From positions 1-7,113 of the forward strand of contig JANOBJ010000329.1 in assembly GCA_031411575.1 (NCBI GenBank): a DNA stretch of 7,113 nucleotides. Direction: 5' to 3'. How positions within the stretch are numbered: position 1 is the first letter of the stretch; each line of letters begins with the position of its first letter. The notes under the pieces were generated by a model, which saw only the letters and a program-made list of their open reading frames with translations, was not told the DNA's origin and did no database searches. The position numbers were made by a program, and so were the translations under genes. Below, one piece after another: positions 1-6,200 of the stretch. This DNA comes from JANOBJ01 sp031411575 (GTDB lineage: Bacteria; Pseudomonadota; Gammaproteobacteria; Burkholderiales; Burkholderiaceae_C).

Positions 1-1390
1 GCCGATTCCGCAGAGTGAGTTTGAACCGGCGGCCATCAAGGCCAAGATCAGGGCCAACCCGCTGCTCAAGGGAGTCGATGCCGACAAGGTGAAGCCGCGC
101 GTGATGACGCTGACGCAGTCCACCTACGACGGCGTGATCTACAACACCGAGACCATCAAGAACATGCTCGATGGCTATGTGGACACGCTGCACTTTGACG
201 AAGCATGGCTGCCGCACGCGGCCTTTCACCCGTTTTACGGCCCGTACCACTCGATGGGCAAGAAGCGCGTGCGCCCCAAGGAGGCGCTGGTGTTTGCCAC
301 CCAATCGACCCACAAGCTGCTGGCGGGCATCAGCCAGGCCAGCCACGTGCTGGTGCAGGATTCGCAAAACCGCAAGCTGGATCGACACCTCTTCAACGAG
401 GCCTACCTGATGCACACCAGCACCAGCCCCCAGTACGCGATCATCGCGAGCTGCGATGTGGCTGCGGCCATGATGGAGCCGCCGGGCGGCACCGCGCTGG
501 TGGAAGAATCCATCATGGAGGCGCTGGATTTCCGCCGTGCCATGCGCAAGGTCGACGAAGAATACGGCAAGGACTGGTGGTTCAAGGTCTGGGGGCCGGA
601 CAAGCTGGTGGAAGAGGGCATTGGCCGCGCCGACGACTGGATCATCAAAGGCGAGGCGCGTACCGCCAAGTGGCACGGCTTTGGCAACCTGGCCGAAGGT
701 TTCAACATGCTGGACCCGATCAAGTCCACGATCGTCACACCGGGGCTGGATTTGCAGGGCAAGTTTGCCAAGACCGGCATCCCGGCCAGCATCGTCACCA
801 AGTTTCTGGCCGAGCACGGCGTGATCGTGGAGAAGACCGGCCTGTACAGCTTCTTCATCATGTTCACCATCGGCATCACCAAGGGCCGCTGGAACACGCT
901 GCTGACCGCGCTGCAGCAGTTCAAGGACGACTACGACCGCAACAACCCGATGTGGCGCATCCTGCCCGAGTTCTGCAAGAAGTACCCCAAGTACGAACGC
1001 ATGGGCCTGAAAGACCTGTCGCAGCACGTGCACGAGCTGTACGCCAAGTACGACATCGCACGCCTCACCACCGAGATGTACCTGAGTGACCTGCAACCCG
1101 CCATGACGCCGAGCGACGCCTACGCCTACATCGCGCACCGCAAGACCGAGCGGGTGCCGATTGACGAGCTCGAAGGCCGCATCACGGTCGGCCTGGTAAC
1201 GCCGTATCCGCCCGGAATTCCGCTGTTGATCCCCGGCGAGGTGTTCAACAAGAAGATCGTGGACTATTTGAAGTTCGCGCGCGCCTTCAACGCCGAATGC
1301 CCGGGTTTCGAGACCGATATCCACGGCCTGGTGGAACAGACAGAGGCCGATGGCAAGGTGCGCTACTACGCCGACTGCGTGAGGATTTGA
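1..1390 (+). CDS. Orn/Lys/Arg decarboxylase, closest to lysine decarboxylase (5' end outside window)
   Basis: Fold-type I PLP enzyme of the inducible/constitutive amino-acid decarboxylase family (LdcI/CadA, AdiA, SpeC), which converts lysine, arginine or ornithine to the diamine plus CO2 in the cytoplasm. The frame is open from base 2, giving 462 residues before TGA at 1388-1390, so the gene begins upstream and the GTG at 89 is not its start. Visible landmarks are STYDGV (cofactor-domain entry), HFDEAW with the PLP-pyridine aspartate at 197-199, and STHKLLAG with the Schiff-base lysine at 314-316. FNEAYLMHTSTSP, AKWHGF, LDPIK, VTPG, GIPASIV, EHGVIVEKTG and PGFETDIHG follow. The ~357 residues after the lysine match the ~348 of E. 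coli CadA as I recall it, so about 260 N-terminal residues (wing domain) are missing. THKLLA, FNEAY, AAAMM and PGFETDIHG resemble CadA/LdcC more than AdiA or SpeC. Substrate is nevertheless not settled, because many betaproteobacterial homologues are annotated only as arginine/lysine/ornithine decarboxylase. It converges on fabI. Confidence 0.93.
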   Translation, partial: PIPQSEFEPAAIKAKIRANPLLKGVDADKVKPRVMTLTQSTYDGVIYNTETIKNMLDGYVDTLHFDEAWLPHAAFHPFYGPYHSMGKKRVRPKEALVFATQSTHKLLAGISQASHVLVQDSQNRKLDRHLFNEAYLMHTSTSPQYAIIASCDVAAAMMEPPGGTALVEESIMEALDFRRAMRKVDEEYGKDWWFKVWGPDKLVEEGIGRADDWIIKGEARTAKWHGFGNLAEGFNMLDPIKSTIVTPGLDLQGKFAKTGIPASIVTKFLAEHGVIVEKTGLYSFFIMFTIGITKGRWNTLLTALQQFKDDYDRNNPMWRILPEFCKKYPKYERMGLKDLSQHVHELYAKYDIARLTTEMYLSDLQPAMTPSDAYAYIAHRKTERVPIDELEGRITVGLVTPYPPGIPLLIPGEVFNKKIVDYLKFARAFNAECPGFETDIHGLVEQTEADGKVRYYADCVRI

Positions 1391-1396
1391 CGAGTC

Positions 1397-1421
1397 GTTT
1401 GCTATAATAATTATAGCAAAC
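1397..1421. terminator. 11-bp perfect hairpin after the decarboxylase gene, possible terminator
   Basis: Seven bases after the decarboxylase stop lies an 11-bp perfect stem with a 3-base loop (TAA). Its position between convergent genes fits a transcription end. However, the stem is AT-rich (only 3 G:C pairs) and no T-run follows, so it is not a canonical intrinsic terminator. It coincides with the palindromic half of repeat copy A, and its presence may simply reflect that repeat. Confidence 0.3.
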
Positions 1422-1441
1422 TATGACCAAGCGACGGGGAC
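1397..1441 (-). repeat. Dispersed palindromic repeat, copy A (intergenic)
   Basis: Read on the minus strand, these 45 bases align without gaps to 6490-6534 on the plus strand with 37 of 45 identities. Shared blocks are GTCCCCG, TGGTCATAGTTTGCTAT and AGCAAAC. The part from 1397 to 1421 is a perfect inverted repeat: GTTTGCTATAA, a TAA loop, then TTATAGCAAAC. Similarity may extend weakly to 1468 on the same register (about 13 of 27 further matches), but that part is not convincing alone. I infer a member of a dispersed repeat family; only two copies are visible here. Confidence 0.7.
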
Positions 1442-1457
1442 AACCGGCACATTTGAC

Positions 1458-1477
1458 CTGAAAAACCGGGTTTTCAG
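1458..1477 (-). terminator. Small hairpin overlapping the fabI stop codon, possible terminator
   Basis: CTGAAAA at 1458-1464 pairs with TTTTCAG at 1471-1477 across a 6-base ACCGGG loop. On the minus strand it begins inside the last codons of fabI (stop at 1474-1476) and has a T-rich descending arm. There is no T-tract after the stem, so termination is a weak inference from position. Confidence 0.25.
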
Positions 1478-2268
1478 CCCGCCGCAGGTTCGGCGATCCC
1501 GCCCACGACCTGGCTGAACCCCCCGTCCACGTAGGTGATCTCCGCGCTGACCCCGGCGGCCAGATCGCTCAGCAAAAACGCGGCCACATTGCCTACGTCG
1601 TCGATCGTCACGTTGCGGCGGATCGGCGAGGTTTCGGCCACCACCGACAGGATCTTGCCAAAGCCCTTGATGCCGCTGGCCGCCAGCGTCTTGATCGGCC
1701 CGGCGCTGATGCCATTGACGCGGATGCCCCTGGGGCCCAGCGACTCGGCCAGGTAGCGCACCGACGCCTCCAGGCTGGCCTTGGCCAGCCCCATCGTGTT
1801 GTAGTTGGGCACGGTGCGGATGGCGCCGAGGTAGGTGAGGGTCAGCAGCGCCGATTTGTCGTTGAGCATCGGCAGGGCCACCTTGGCCATGCCCGGAAAG
1901 CTGTAGGCGCTGATGTCGTGGGCTATTCTGAACGCCTCGCGTGACAGGCCGTCCAGGAAGTCACCCGCAATCGCCTCGCGCGGCGCGAAGCCGATGGCAT
2001 GCACAAAGCCGTCAAACTTGGGCCAGGTCTGCGACAGGTCGGTGAACAGCCGGGCAATCTGCGCATCGTCGCCCACGTCGCAGTCAAAAATCAGTGTGGA
2101 GCCGAAATCGGCCGCAAACTCGGTGATGCGGTCCTTGAAGCGCTCGCCGACGTAGCTGAACGCCAGCTCGGCGCCCTGCGCATGGCAGGCCCGCGCAATG
2201 CCGTAGGCGATCGACCGGTTGGACAAAACGCCCGTAATCAACAATTTTTTGCCAGTCAGGAAGCCCAT
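1474..2268 (-). CDS. fabI: Enoyl-[acyl-carrier-protein] reductase (NADH), FabI
   Basis: Catalyses the last step of each fatty-acid elongation cycle, reducing trans-2-enoyl-ACP to acyl-ACP in the cytoplasm (type II fatty acid synthesis). The 264-residue product is full length (E. coli FabI is 262) and collinear with it. The start MGFLTGKKLLITG matches the family N-terminus, with the SDR-type cofactor loop GVLSNRSIAYGIA at about 13-25. DCDV is at 62-65, FDGFVHAIGFAP at 85-96, SALLTLTYLG at 139-148, and NYNTMGLAKASLEA at 155-168 with Tyr146, Tyr156 and Lys163 in the E. coli numbering. SAGPIKTLAASGIKGF is at 188-203 and YVDGGFS near the end. Gly93, Met159 and Phe203, which line the triclosan site in E. 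coli FabI, are all present. A purine-rich GAGAG lies a few bases before the ATG on the minus strand. It is transcribed away from yejA and converges on the decarboxylase gene. Confidence 0.97.
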   Translation of the reverse strand: MGFLTGKKLLITGVLSNRSIAYGIARACHAQGAELAFSYVGERFKDRITEFAADFGSTLIFDCDVGDDAQIARLFTDLSQTWPKFDGFVHAIGFAPREAIAGDFLDGLSREAFRIAHDISAYSFPGMAKVALPMLNDKSALLTLTYLGAIRTVPNYNTMGLAKASLEASVRYLAESLGPRGIRVNGISAGPIKTLAASGIKGFGKILSVVAETSPIRRNVTIDDVGNVAAFLLSDLAAGVSAEITYVDGGFSQVVGGIAEPAAG

Positions 2269-2305
2269 AAGTCTCTCGGGTTAAAAATCTGTGCAGAATT
2301 GTCGC
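2269..2305. promoter_or_regulatory. 37-bp divergent start region between fabI and yejA
   Basis: Only 37 bp separate the fabI ATG from the preferred yejA ATG (22 bp if the GTG at 2291 is used), so at least one promoter must extend into the opposite gene. I see no convincing -35/-10 pair. Weak candidates are TAAAAA at 2282-2287 for the plus strand and, on the minus strand, the extended -10-like TGCGACAAT just inside yejA (four of six matches to TATAAT). Neither has a recognisable -35 box at normal spacing. Start sites are therefore not assigned. Confidence 0.35.
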
Positions 2306-4129
2306 ATGCGGGTTTTACTGGCGTTGTGTCTGTCGATCTGGGTTTGCCCCACGTGGAGCGCCCATGCCTACGCCCAGTTTGGCGACATCAAATACCCCGC
2401 CGGCTTTGCGCAGTTTGACTATGTGAACCCGGCCGCGCCCAAGGGTGGCGAGATCTCGCTGGTGCCGCCCACGCGCCTGTCCAATTTCGACAAGTACAAC
2501 CCGTTTACGCTGAAGGGCAGCGCACCGCCCAACCTCAACGGACTGGTATTTGAGACCTTGCTGACCGGCACGCTGGACGAACCCACCACCGCCTACGGCC
2601 TGCTGGCCGAGGACGTGAGCGTGGCGCCCGACAAGCTGTCTGTGGTGTTCCGGCTCAACCCGAAAGCGCGGTTTCACAATGGCGATGCGGTGCTGGCGGC
2701 CGATGTGAAACATTCGTTCGACCGCATCACCAGCAAGGAAGCCGCGCCCCAGTACCGCACGATTTTTGGCGAGGTCAAGGGCGTGACGGTGCTAGATGAG
2801 CGTTCGGTCCGTTTTGATTTCAAGCGCGTCAATGCCGAACTGCCGCTGATCGCGGGCAGCCTGCCCATCTTCAGCCGCAAGTGGGGCGCCGGAAAGCCGC
2901 TCGACCAGATCGTCACCGACATCCCGATCGGCACCGGCCCGTACCGCATCGGCAAGGTGAATTTCGGCAAGGACATCAGCTACGAGCGCGATCCGGGCTA
3001 TTGGGCAAAAGACGTCAACGTGCGTCGCGGCATGTACAACTTTGACCGCATCACCTTCAAGATCTACAAGGACAACACCGCCCAGCTGGAGGCTTTCAAG
3101 GCCGGCGAGTTTGACTACATCCAGGCCTTCATCGCCCGTGAATGGGCGCGCGCCTACACCGGCAAACAGTTCGACAAGGGCGAACTCATCAAGAAAGAGC
3201 TCAAGCACGGCAATGCTGGCGATTTCCAGGGCTTTTTGTTCAACACCCGCCGCGACAAGTTCAAGGATGTGCGGGTGCGCCAGGCCATTGCGCTCACCAT
3301 GGATTTTGAATGGCTGAACCGCCAGCTGTTCTACAACGCCTACACCCGGGTGCGGGGCTATTTCGTGGCCAGCGACTTCGAGGCCAAAGGCAAACCGGGG
3401 CCGGACGAACTCGCCCTGCTCGAATCGCTGAAAGACAAGCTGCCGCCCGAGGTGTTCACCCAGGATGTGCCGCTGCCGCCGGTGACCAGCCTCGATCCCG
3501 CATCGGGCGCGACCCTGCGCGACAACCTGCGCAAAGCCAAAGCCTTGCTCGCCGAAGCGGGCTGGACTTTCCGCGATGGCGCACTGCGCAACACCAAGGG
3601 CGAGGCCTTCACCATCGAATTTCTCGACAACTCGGGCTCGATGGGCCGTGTGGTGACGCCTATAGCCAAGAACCTCGAGAAACTCGGCATCCAGGTGAAT
3701 TACAAGGTGATCGACTTTGCCATTCTGCAAAAGCGCATGGACGTGTTTGACTTTGAAGTCATCAGCAACCGCAGTGTTGGCAACGAGGCGCCGGGCACCG
3801 AGCTGCTGGAGCGTTTTGGCTCGAAGGCTGCCGACATCGAAGGTTCCAGCAATGTGATCGGTATCAAGAGCCCGGCCGTGGATGCCTTGCTGGACAAAGT
3901 GATCTCGGCCGATACCCGACCTGATCTGGTGGCCAGCGTGCGCGCACTCGACCGCGTGCTGCGCCACGGCCACTACGTGGTGCCGCACTGGTACGGCGGC
4001 GTTCACCGCGTCGCCTACCGCGCCGGGCGATTTGAGCAACCCGCCGTGACGCCGCGCTTTTATCAGCCCGAAACCTGGATCACCGCCACCTGGTGGGCCA
4101 GCGAAGCCAACCGCAAGGGCCAGCGCTAG
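2306..4129 (+). CDS. yejA: Periplasmic peptide-binding protein of ABC importer, YejA-like (SBP_bac_5 family)
   Basis: Substrate-binding component that captures peptides in the periplasm and delivers them to YejB/YejE. From the ATG at 2306 the protein has 607 residues (E. coli YejA is 604). MRVLLALCLSIWVC is a short hydrophobic signal sequence, with likely cleavage after AYA at residue 23. The in-frame GTG at 2291 would add MQNCR before it and has no clear Shine-Dalgarno, so I prefer the ATG; neither start has a strong ribosome site. FDYVNPAAPKGGEISL at about 37-52 is a YejA hallmark. ARFHNGDAVLAADVKHSFDRI is the typical family-5 binding-protein segment. IGTGPYRIG, NFDRITFKIYKDN, ARAYTGKQFDKG, FDFEWLNRQLFYNAYTR and PPEVFTQ follow collinearly with YejA. 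DRVLRHGHYVVPHWY lies near the C-terminus. First gene of the yej operon, ending 2 bases before yejB. By analogy with E. coli the substrates are oligopeptides, including peptide antibiotics such as microcin C; this copy's ligand cannot be read from sequence. Confidence 0.93.
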   Translation: MRVLLALCLSIWVCPTWSAHAYAQFGDIKYPAGFAQFDYVNPAAPKGGEISLVPPTRLSNFDKYNPFTLKGSAPPNLNGLVFETLLTGTLDEPTTAYGLLAEDVSVAPDKLSVVFRLNPKARFHNGDAVLAADVKHSFDRITSKEAAPQYRTIFGEVKGVTVLDERSVRFDFKRVNAELPLIAGSLPIFSRKWGAGKPLDQIVTDIPIGTGPYRIGKVNFGKDISYERDPGYWAKDVNVRRGMYNFDRITFKIYKDNTAQLEAFKAGEFDYIQAFIAREWARAYTGKQFDKGELIKKELKHGNAGDFQGFLFNTRRDKFKDVRVRQAIALTMDFEWLNRQLFYNAYTRVRGYFVASDFEAKGKPGPDELALLESLKDKLPPEVFTQDVPLPPVTSLDPASGATLRDNLRKAKALLAEAGWTFRDGALRNTKGEAFTIEFLDNSGSMGRVVTPIAKNLEKLGIQVNYKVIDFAILQKRMDVFDFEVISNRSVGNEAPGTELLERFGSKAADIEGSSNVIGIKSPAVDALLDKVISADTRPDLVASVRALDRVLRHGHYVVPHWYGGVHRVAYRAGRFEQPAVTPRFYQPETWITATWWASEANRKGQR

Positions 4130-4131
4130 CC

Positions 4132-5166
4132 ATGTTGGCCTACATCCTCAAGCGGCTGCTGCTGATGGTTCCCACGTTGCTGGGCGTACTGCTCATCACC
4201 TTCATCGTCATCCAGTTTGTGCCCGGCGGCCCGGTGGAGCAAATGGTCGCGCAGCTGCAGGGGCGCGACACCGGCGGGGAGGGCGCTGCGGCCGGCGGTG
4301 CCGGCTACCGCGGCCGGCAGGGCGTGGACGCCAAGCGCATTGAGGAGATCAGACAACTCTATGGTTTTGACAAGCCGGCGCCCGAGCGGTTTGTCCAGAT
4401 GCTGGGCCAGTTCGCGCGCTTTGACCTGGGCAAAAGTTTTTTCTACCCCAAGGATGTGTGGTCGCTGGTCAAGGAAAAGCTGCCGGTGTCGATCAGCCTG
4501 GGGCTGTGGACGTTTTTCCTGAGCTACCTGATATCCGTGCCGCTGGGCATCGCCAAGGCCGTGCGCGCCGGCACACGGTTTGACACGCTGACCAGCCTGC
4601 TGGTGCTGGTCGGCTATGCGATCCCGGGCTTCGTGCTCGGCGTGGCGCTGCTGGTGATTTTTGGCGGGCAGTTGCAGTGGTTTCCGCTGCGCGGGCTGAC
4701 GTCCAGCAACTGGGACCAATTGAGCTGGGGCGCCAAGGTGGTGGATTATTTGTGGCACATCGCCCTGCCCATTACCGCCAGCGTGCTGGGTGCGTTTGCC
4801 GTGACCACCATGCTGACCAAGAACGCGTTTCTGGAAGAAATTCGCAAGCAGTATGTGCTGACCGCGCGTGCCAAGGGCCTGGCCGAGAACAAGGTGCTCT
4901 GGAAGCACGTGTTTCGCAACGCGCTGATTCCGATCATCACGGGTTTTCCGGCGGCTTTCATCGGCGCATTTTTCGCGGGCTCGTTGCTGATCGAGACGCT
5001 GTTTTCGCTCGATGGTCTGGGTCTGTTGAGCTATGAGAGCGTGATCCGGCGCGACTACCCGGTGGTGCTCGGCACGCTCTACCTCTTCACGCTGATCGGT
5101 TTGGTCACGAAGCTGATTTCCGACCTTTGCTACGTATGGGTCGACCCCCGCGTGAAATTTGATTGA
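4132..5166 (+). CDS. yejB: Peptide ABC importer inner-membrane permease, YejB-like
   Basis: One of the two transmembrane subunits (BPD_transp_1 type) forming the inner-membrane channel with YejE. The 344-residue product starts MLAYILKRLLLMVPTLLGV, matching E. coli YejB (MGAYLIRRLLLVIPTL). This decides for the ATG at 4132 over the upstream GTG at 4093, which would overlap yejA by 37 bases. TM1 is about residues 9-29, followed by PGGPVEQ. A Gly/Ala-rich low-complexity loop lies at 44-64, also present in the E. coli protein. GFDKPAPERF, LPVSISLGLW, GYAIPGF and FPLRGL follow in family order. MLTKNAFLEEIRKQYVLTARAKG leads into the EAA loop at about 241-264, which contacts the ATPase. SLLIETLFSLDGLGLL and a C-terminal WVDPRVKFD complete it. 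The start lies 2 bases after the yejA stop; the AAGGG at 4115-4119 is a distant, weak Shine-Dalgarno, so translational coupling is likely. The TGA overlaps the yejE ATG by one base. Confidence 0.95.
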   Translation: MLAYILKRLLLMVPTLLGVLLITFIVIQFVPGGPVEQMVAQLQGRDTGGEGAAAGGAGYRGRQGVDAKRIEEIRQLYGFDKPAPERFVQMLGQFARFDLGKSFFYPKDVWSLVKEKLPVSISLGLWTFFLSYLISVPLGIAKAVRAGTRFDTLTSLLVLVGYAIPGFVLGVALLVIFGGQLQWFPLRGLTSSNWDQLSWGAKVVDYLWHIALPITASVLGAFAVTTMLTKNAFLEEIRKQYVLTARAKGLAENKVLWKHVFRNALIPIITGFPAAFIGAFFAGSLLIETLFSLDGLGLLSYESVIRRDYPVVLGTLYLFTLIGLVTKLISDLCYVWVDPRVKFD

Positions 5167-6200
5167 TGGCGTCGATATCCCTTTCACCGTCGCGACGCGC
5201 CTGGCTGCGCTTCAAGCGCAACCGCCTGGGGTTCTGGAGCCTAGTGGTGTTCAGCACGCTGTTTGTGCTGAGCCTGGGGGCAGAGCTGATCTCCAACGAC
5301 AAGCCGCTGATCGCGCGCTACAACGGGCAGTGGTACGTGCCGATCCTCAAGAGCGTGCCCGAAACCACGTTTGGCGGCGATTTCCAGACGCCTACCGATT
5401 ATCTTGACCCGTTCATCCAGCAGCAGTTTGCCAAGCCCGGCAACTTTGCGATCTACCCGCCCAACCCGTACCACCACACCACCCTGAACTATTTCGCCAA
5501 GGAGCCCAACCCGTCAGGGCCTTCGGGCGACAACTGGCTCGGTACCGACGACCGGGGACGCGACGTGGTGGCCCGGCTGATCTACGGCTTTCGCATCTCG
5601 GTGCTGTTTGCGCTGGCGCTCACCATCATTGGCGTCGTGCTGGGCATCATCACCGGCGCGATTCAAGGCTTCTTTGGTGGCAAGACCGACCTCGCGTTCC
5701 AGCGCTTCATCGAGATCTGGGGCTCGATGCCCGAGCTGTACCTGCTCATCATCTTCGCGGCGGTATTTGACCCGAGCATCAGCCTGTTGCTCATCTTGCT
5801 GAGCCTGTTTGGCTGGATGGGCCTGTCGGACTATGTGCGCGCCGAGTTTCTTCGCAACCGGCAGCTCGATTACGTGCGCGCCGCGCGGGCGCTGGGGCTG
5901 TCGAACTGGCAGATCATCCGCCGCCACGTGCTGCCCAACAGCATGACGCCGGTGGTGACCTTCCTGCCGTTTCGCATGAGCGCGGCGATCCTGGCGCTGA
6001 CCTCGCTGGATTTCCTGGGTCTGGGCGTGCCACCTGGCACACCATCGCTCGGCGAGTTGCTGAGCCAGGGCAAGAACAACATCGACGCCTGGTGGATTTC
6101 GCTGTCCACCTTTGCCGTGCTGGTGATCACACTGCTGCTGCTGACCTTCATGGGCGATGCGCTGCGCGATGCGCTCGATCCCAGAAAGGCGGAAAAGTAA
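5166..6200 (+). CDS. yejE: Peptide ABC importer inner-membrane permease, YejE-like
   Basis: Second transmembrane subunit of the Yej importer. The product has 344 residues (E. coli YejE is 341). The ATG at 5166 overlaps the yejB stop as TGATG; a TTG directly before it is in frame but the ATG fits coupling and the family better. SRRAWLRFKRNRLGFWSL is the typical OppC-like N-terminal segment before TM1 (about residues 22-42). A long periplasmic region with ELISNDKPLIARYNGQWY, NYFAKEP and NWLGTDDRGRDVVARLIYGFRISVLF follows. GAIQGFFGGKTDLAFQRFIEIWGSMP and LFGWMGLSDYVRAEFLRNR come next. The EAA motif YVRAARALGLSNWQII...LPN is at about 236-258. SLDFLGLGVPPGTPSLGELLSQGKNN and a terminal GDALRDALDPRKAEK are nearly diagnostic for YejE. 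The TAA overlaps the yejF ATG by one base. Confidence 0.95.
   Translation: MASISLSPSRRAWLRFKRNRLGFWSLVVFSTLFVLSLGAELISNDKPLIARYNGQWYVPILKSVPETTFGGDFQTPTDYLDPFIQQQFAKPGNFAIYPPNPYHHTTLNYFAKEPNPSGPSGDNWLGTDDRGRDVVARLIYGFRISVLFALALTIIGVVLGIITGAIQGFFGGKTDLAFQRFIEIWGSMPELYLLIIFAAVFDPSISLLLILLSLFGWMGLSDYVRAEFLRNRQLDYVRAARALGLSNWQIIRRHVLPNSMTPVVTFLPFRMSAAILALTSLDFLGLGVPPGTPSLGELLSQGKNNIDAWWISLSTFAVLVITLLLLTFMGDALRDALDPRKAEK

Noticed and set aside
205..1089. Open frame (294 codons) within the decarboxylase in another frame
   Set aside because: Gly/Arg/Ala/His-rich translation without recognisable features; the overlapping frame encodes the decarboxylase with all its motifs.
1403..1408. Perfect TATAAT on the plus strand, and again on the minus strand, within the palindrome
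   Set aside because: No -35 element at 16-18 bp spacing on either strand (TTGACG at 1387-1392 is only 10 bp away). A plus-strand transcript would run antisense to fabI and a minus-strand one antisense to the decarboxylase, so it is better explained by the palindrome's AT-rich sequence.
2291..2305. GTG at 2291 as the yejA start
   Set aside because: It would add five residues before a normal signal peptide that begins at the ATG at 2306, has no clear Shine-Dalgarno, and shortens the already tight spacer; it is not fully excluded.
2792..4039. Long open frame (415 codons) antisense to yejA
   Set aside because: It lies fully opposite a clear yejA homologue; its His/Gln/Val/Ala-rich composition is the usual reverse-strand shadow in GC-rich DNA, and no family motif is visible.
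4126..5187. Open frame (353 codons) antisense to yejB
   Set aside because: Mirror of the whole yejB gene with a Gln/His/Arg-rich, motif-free product; a shadow of codon bias.
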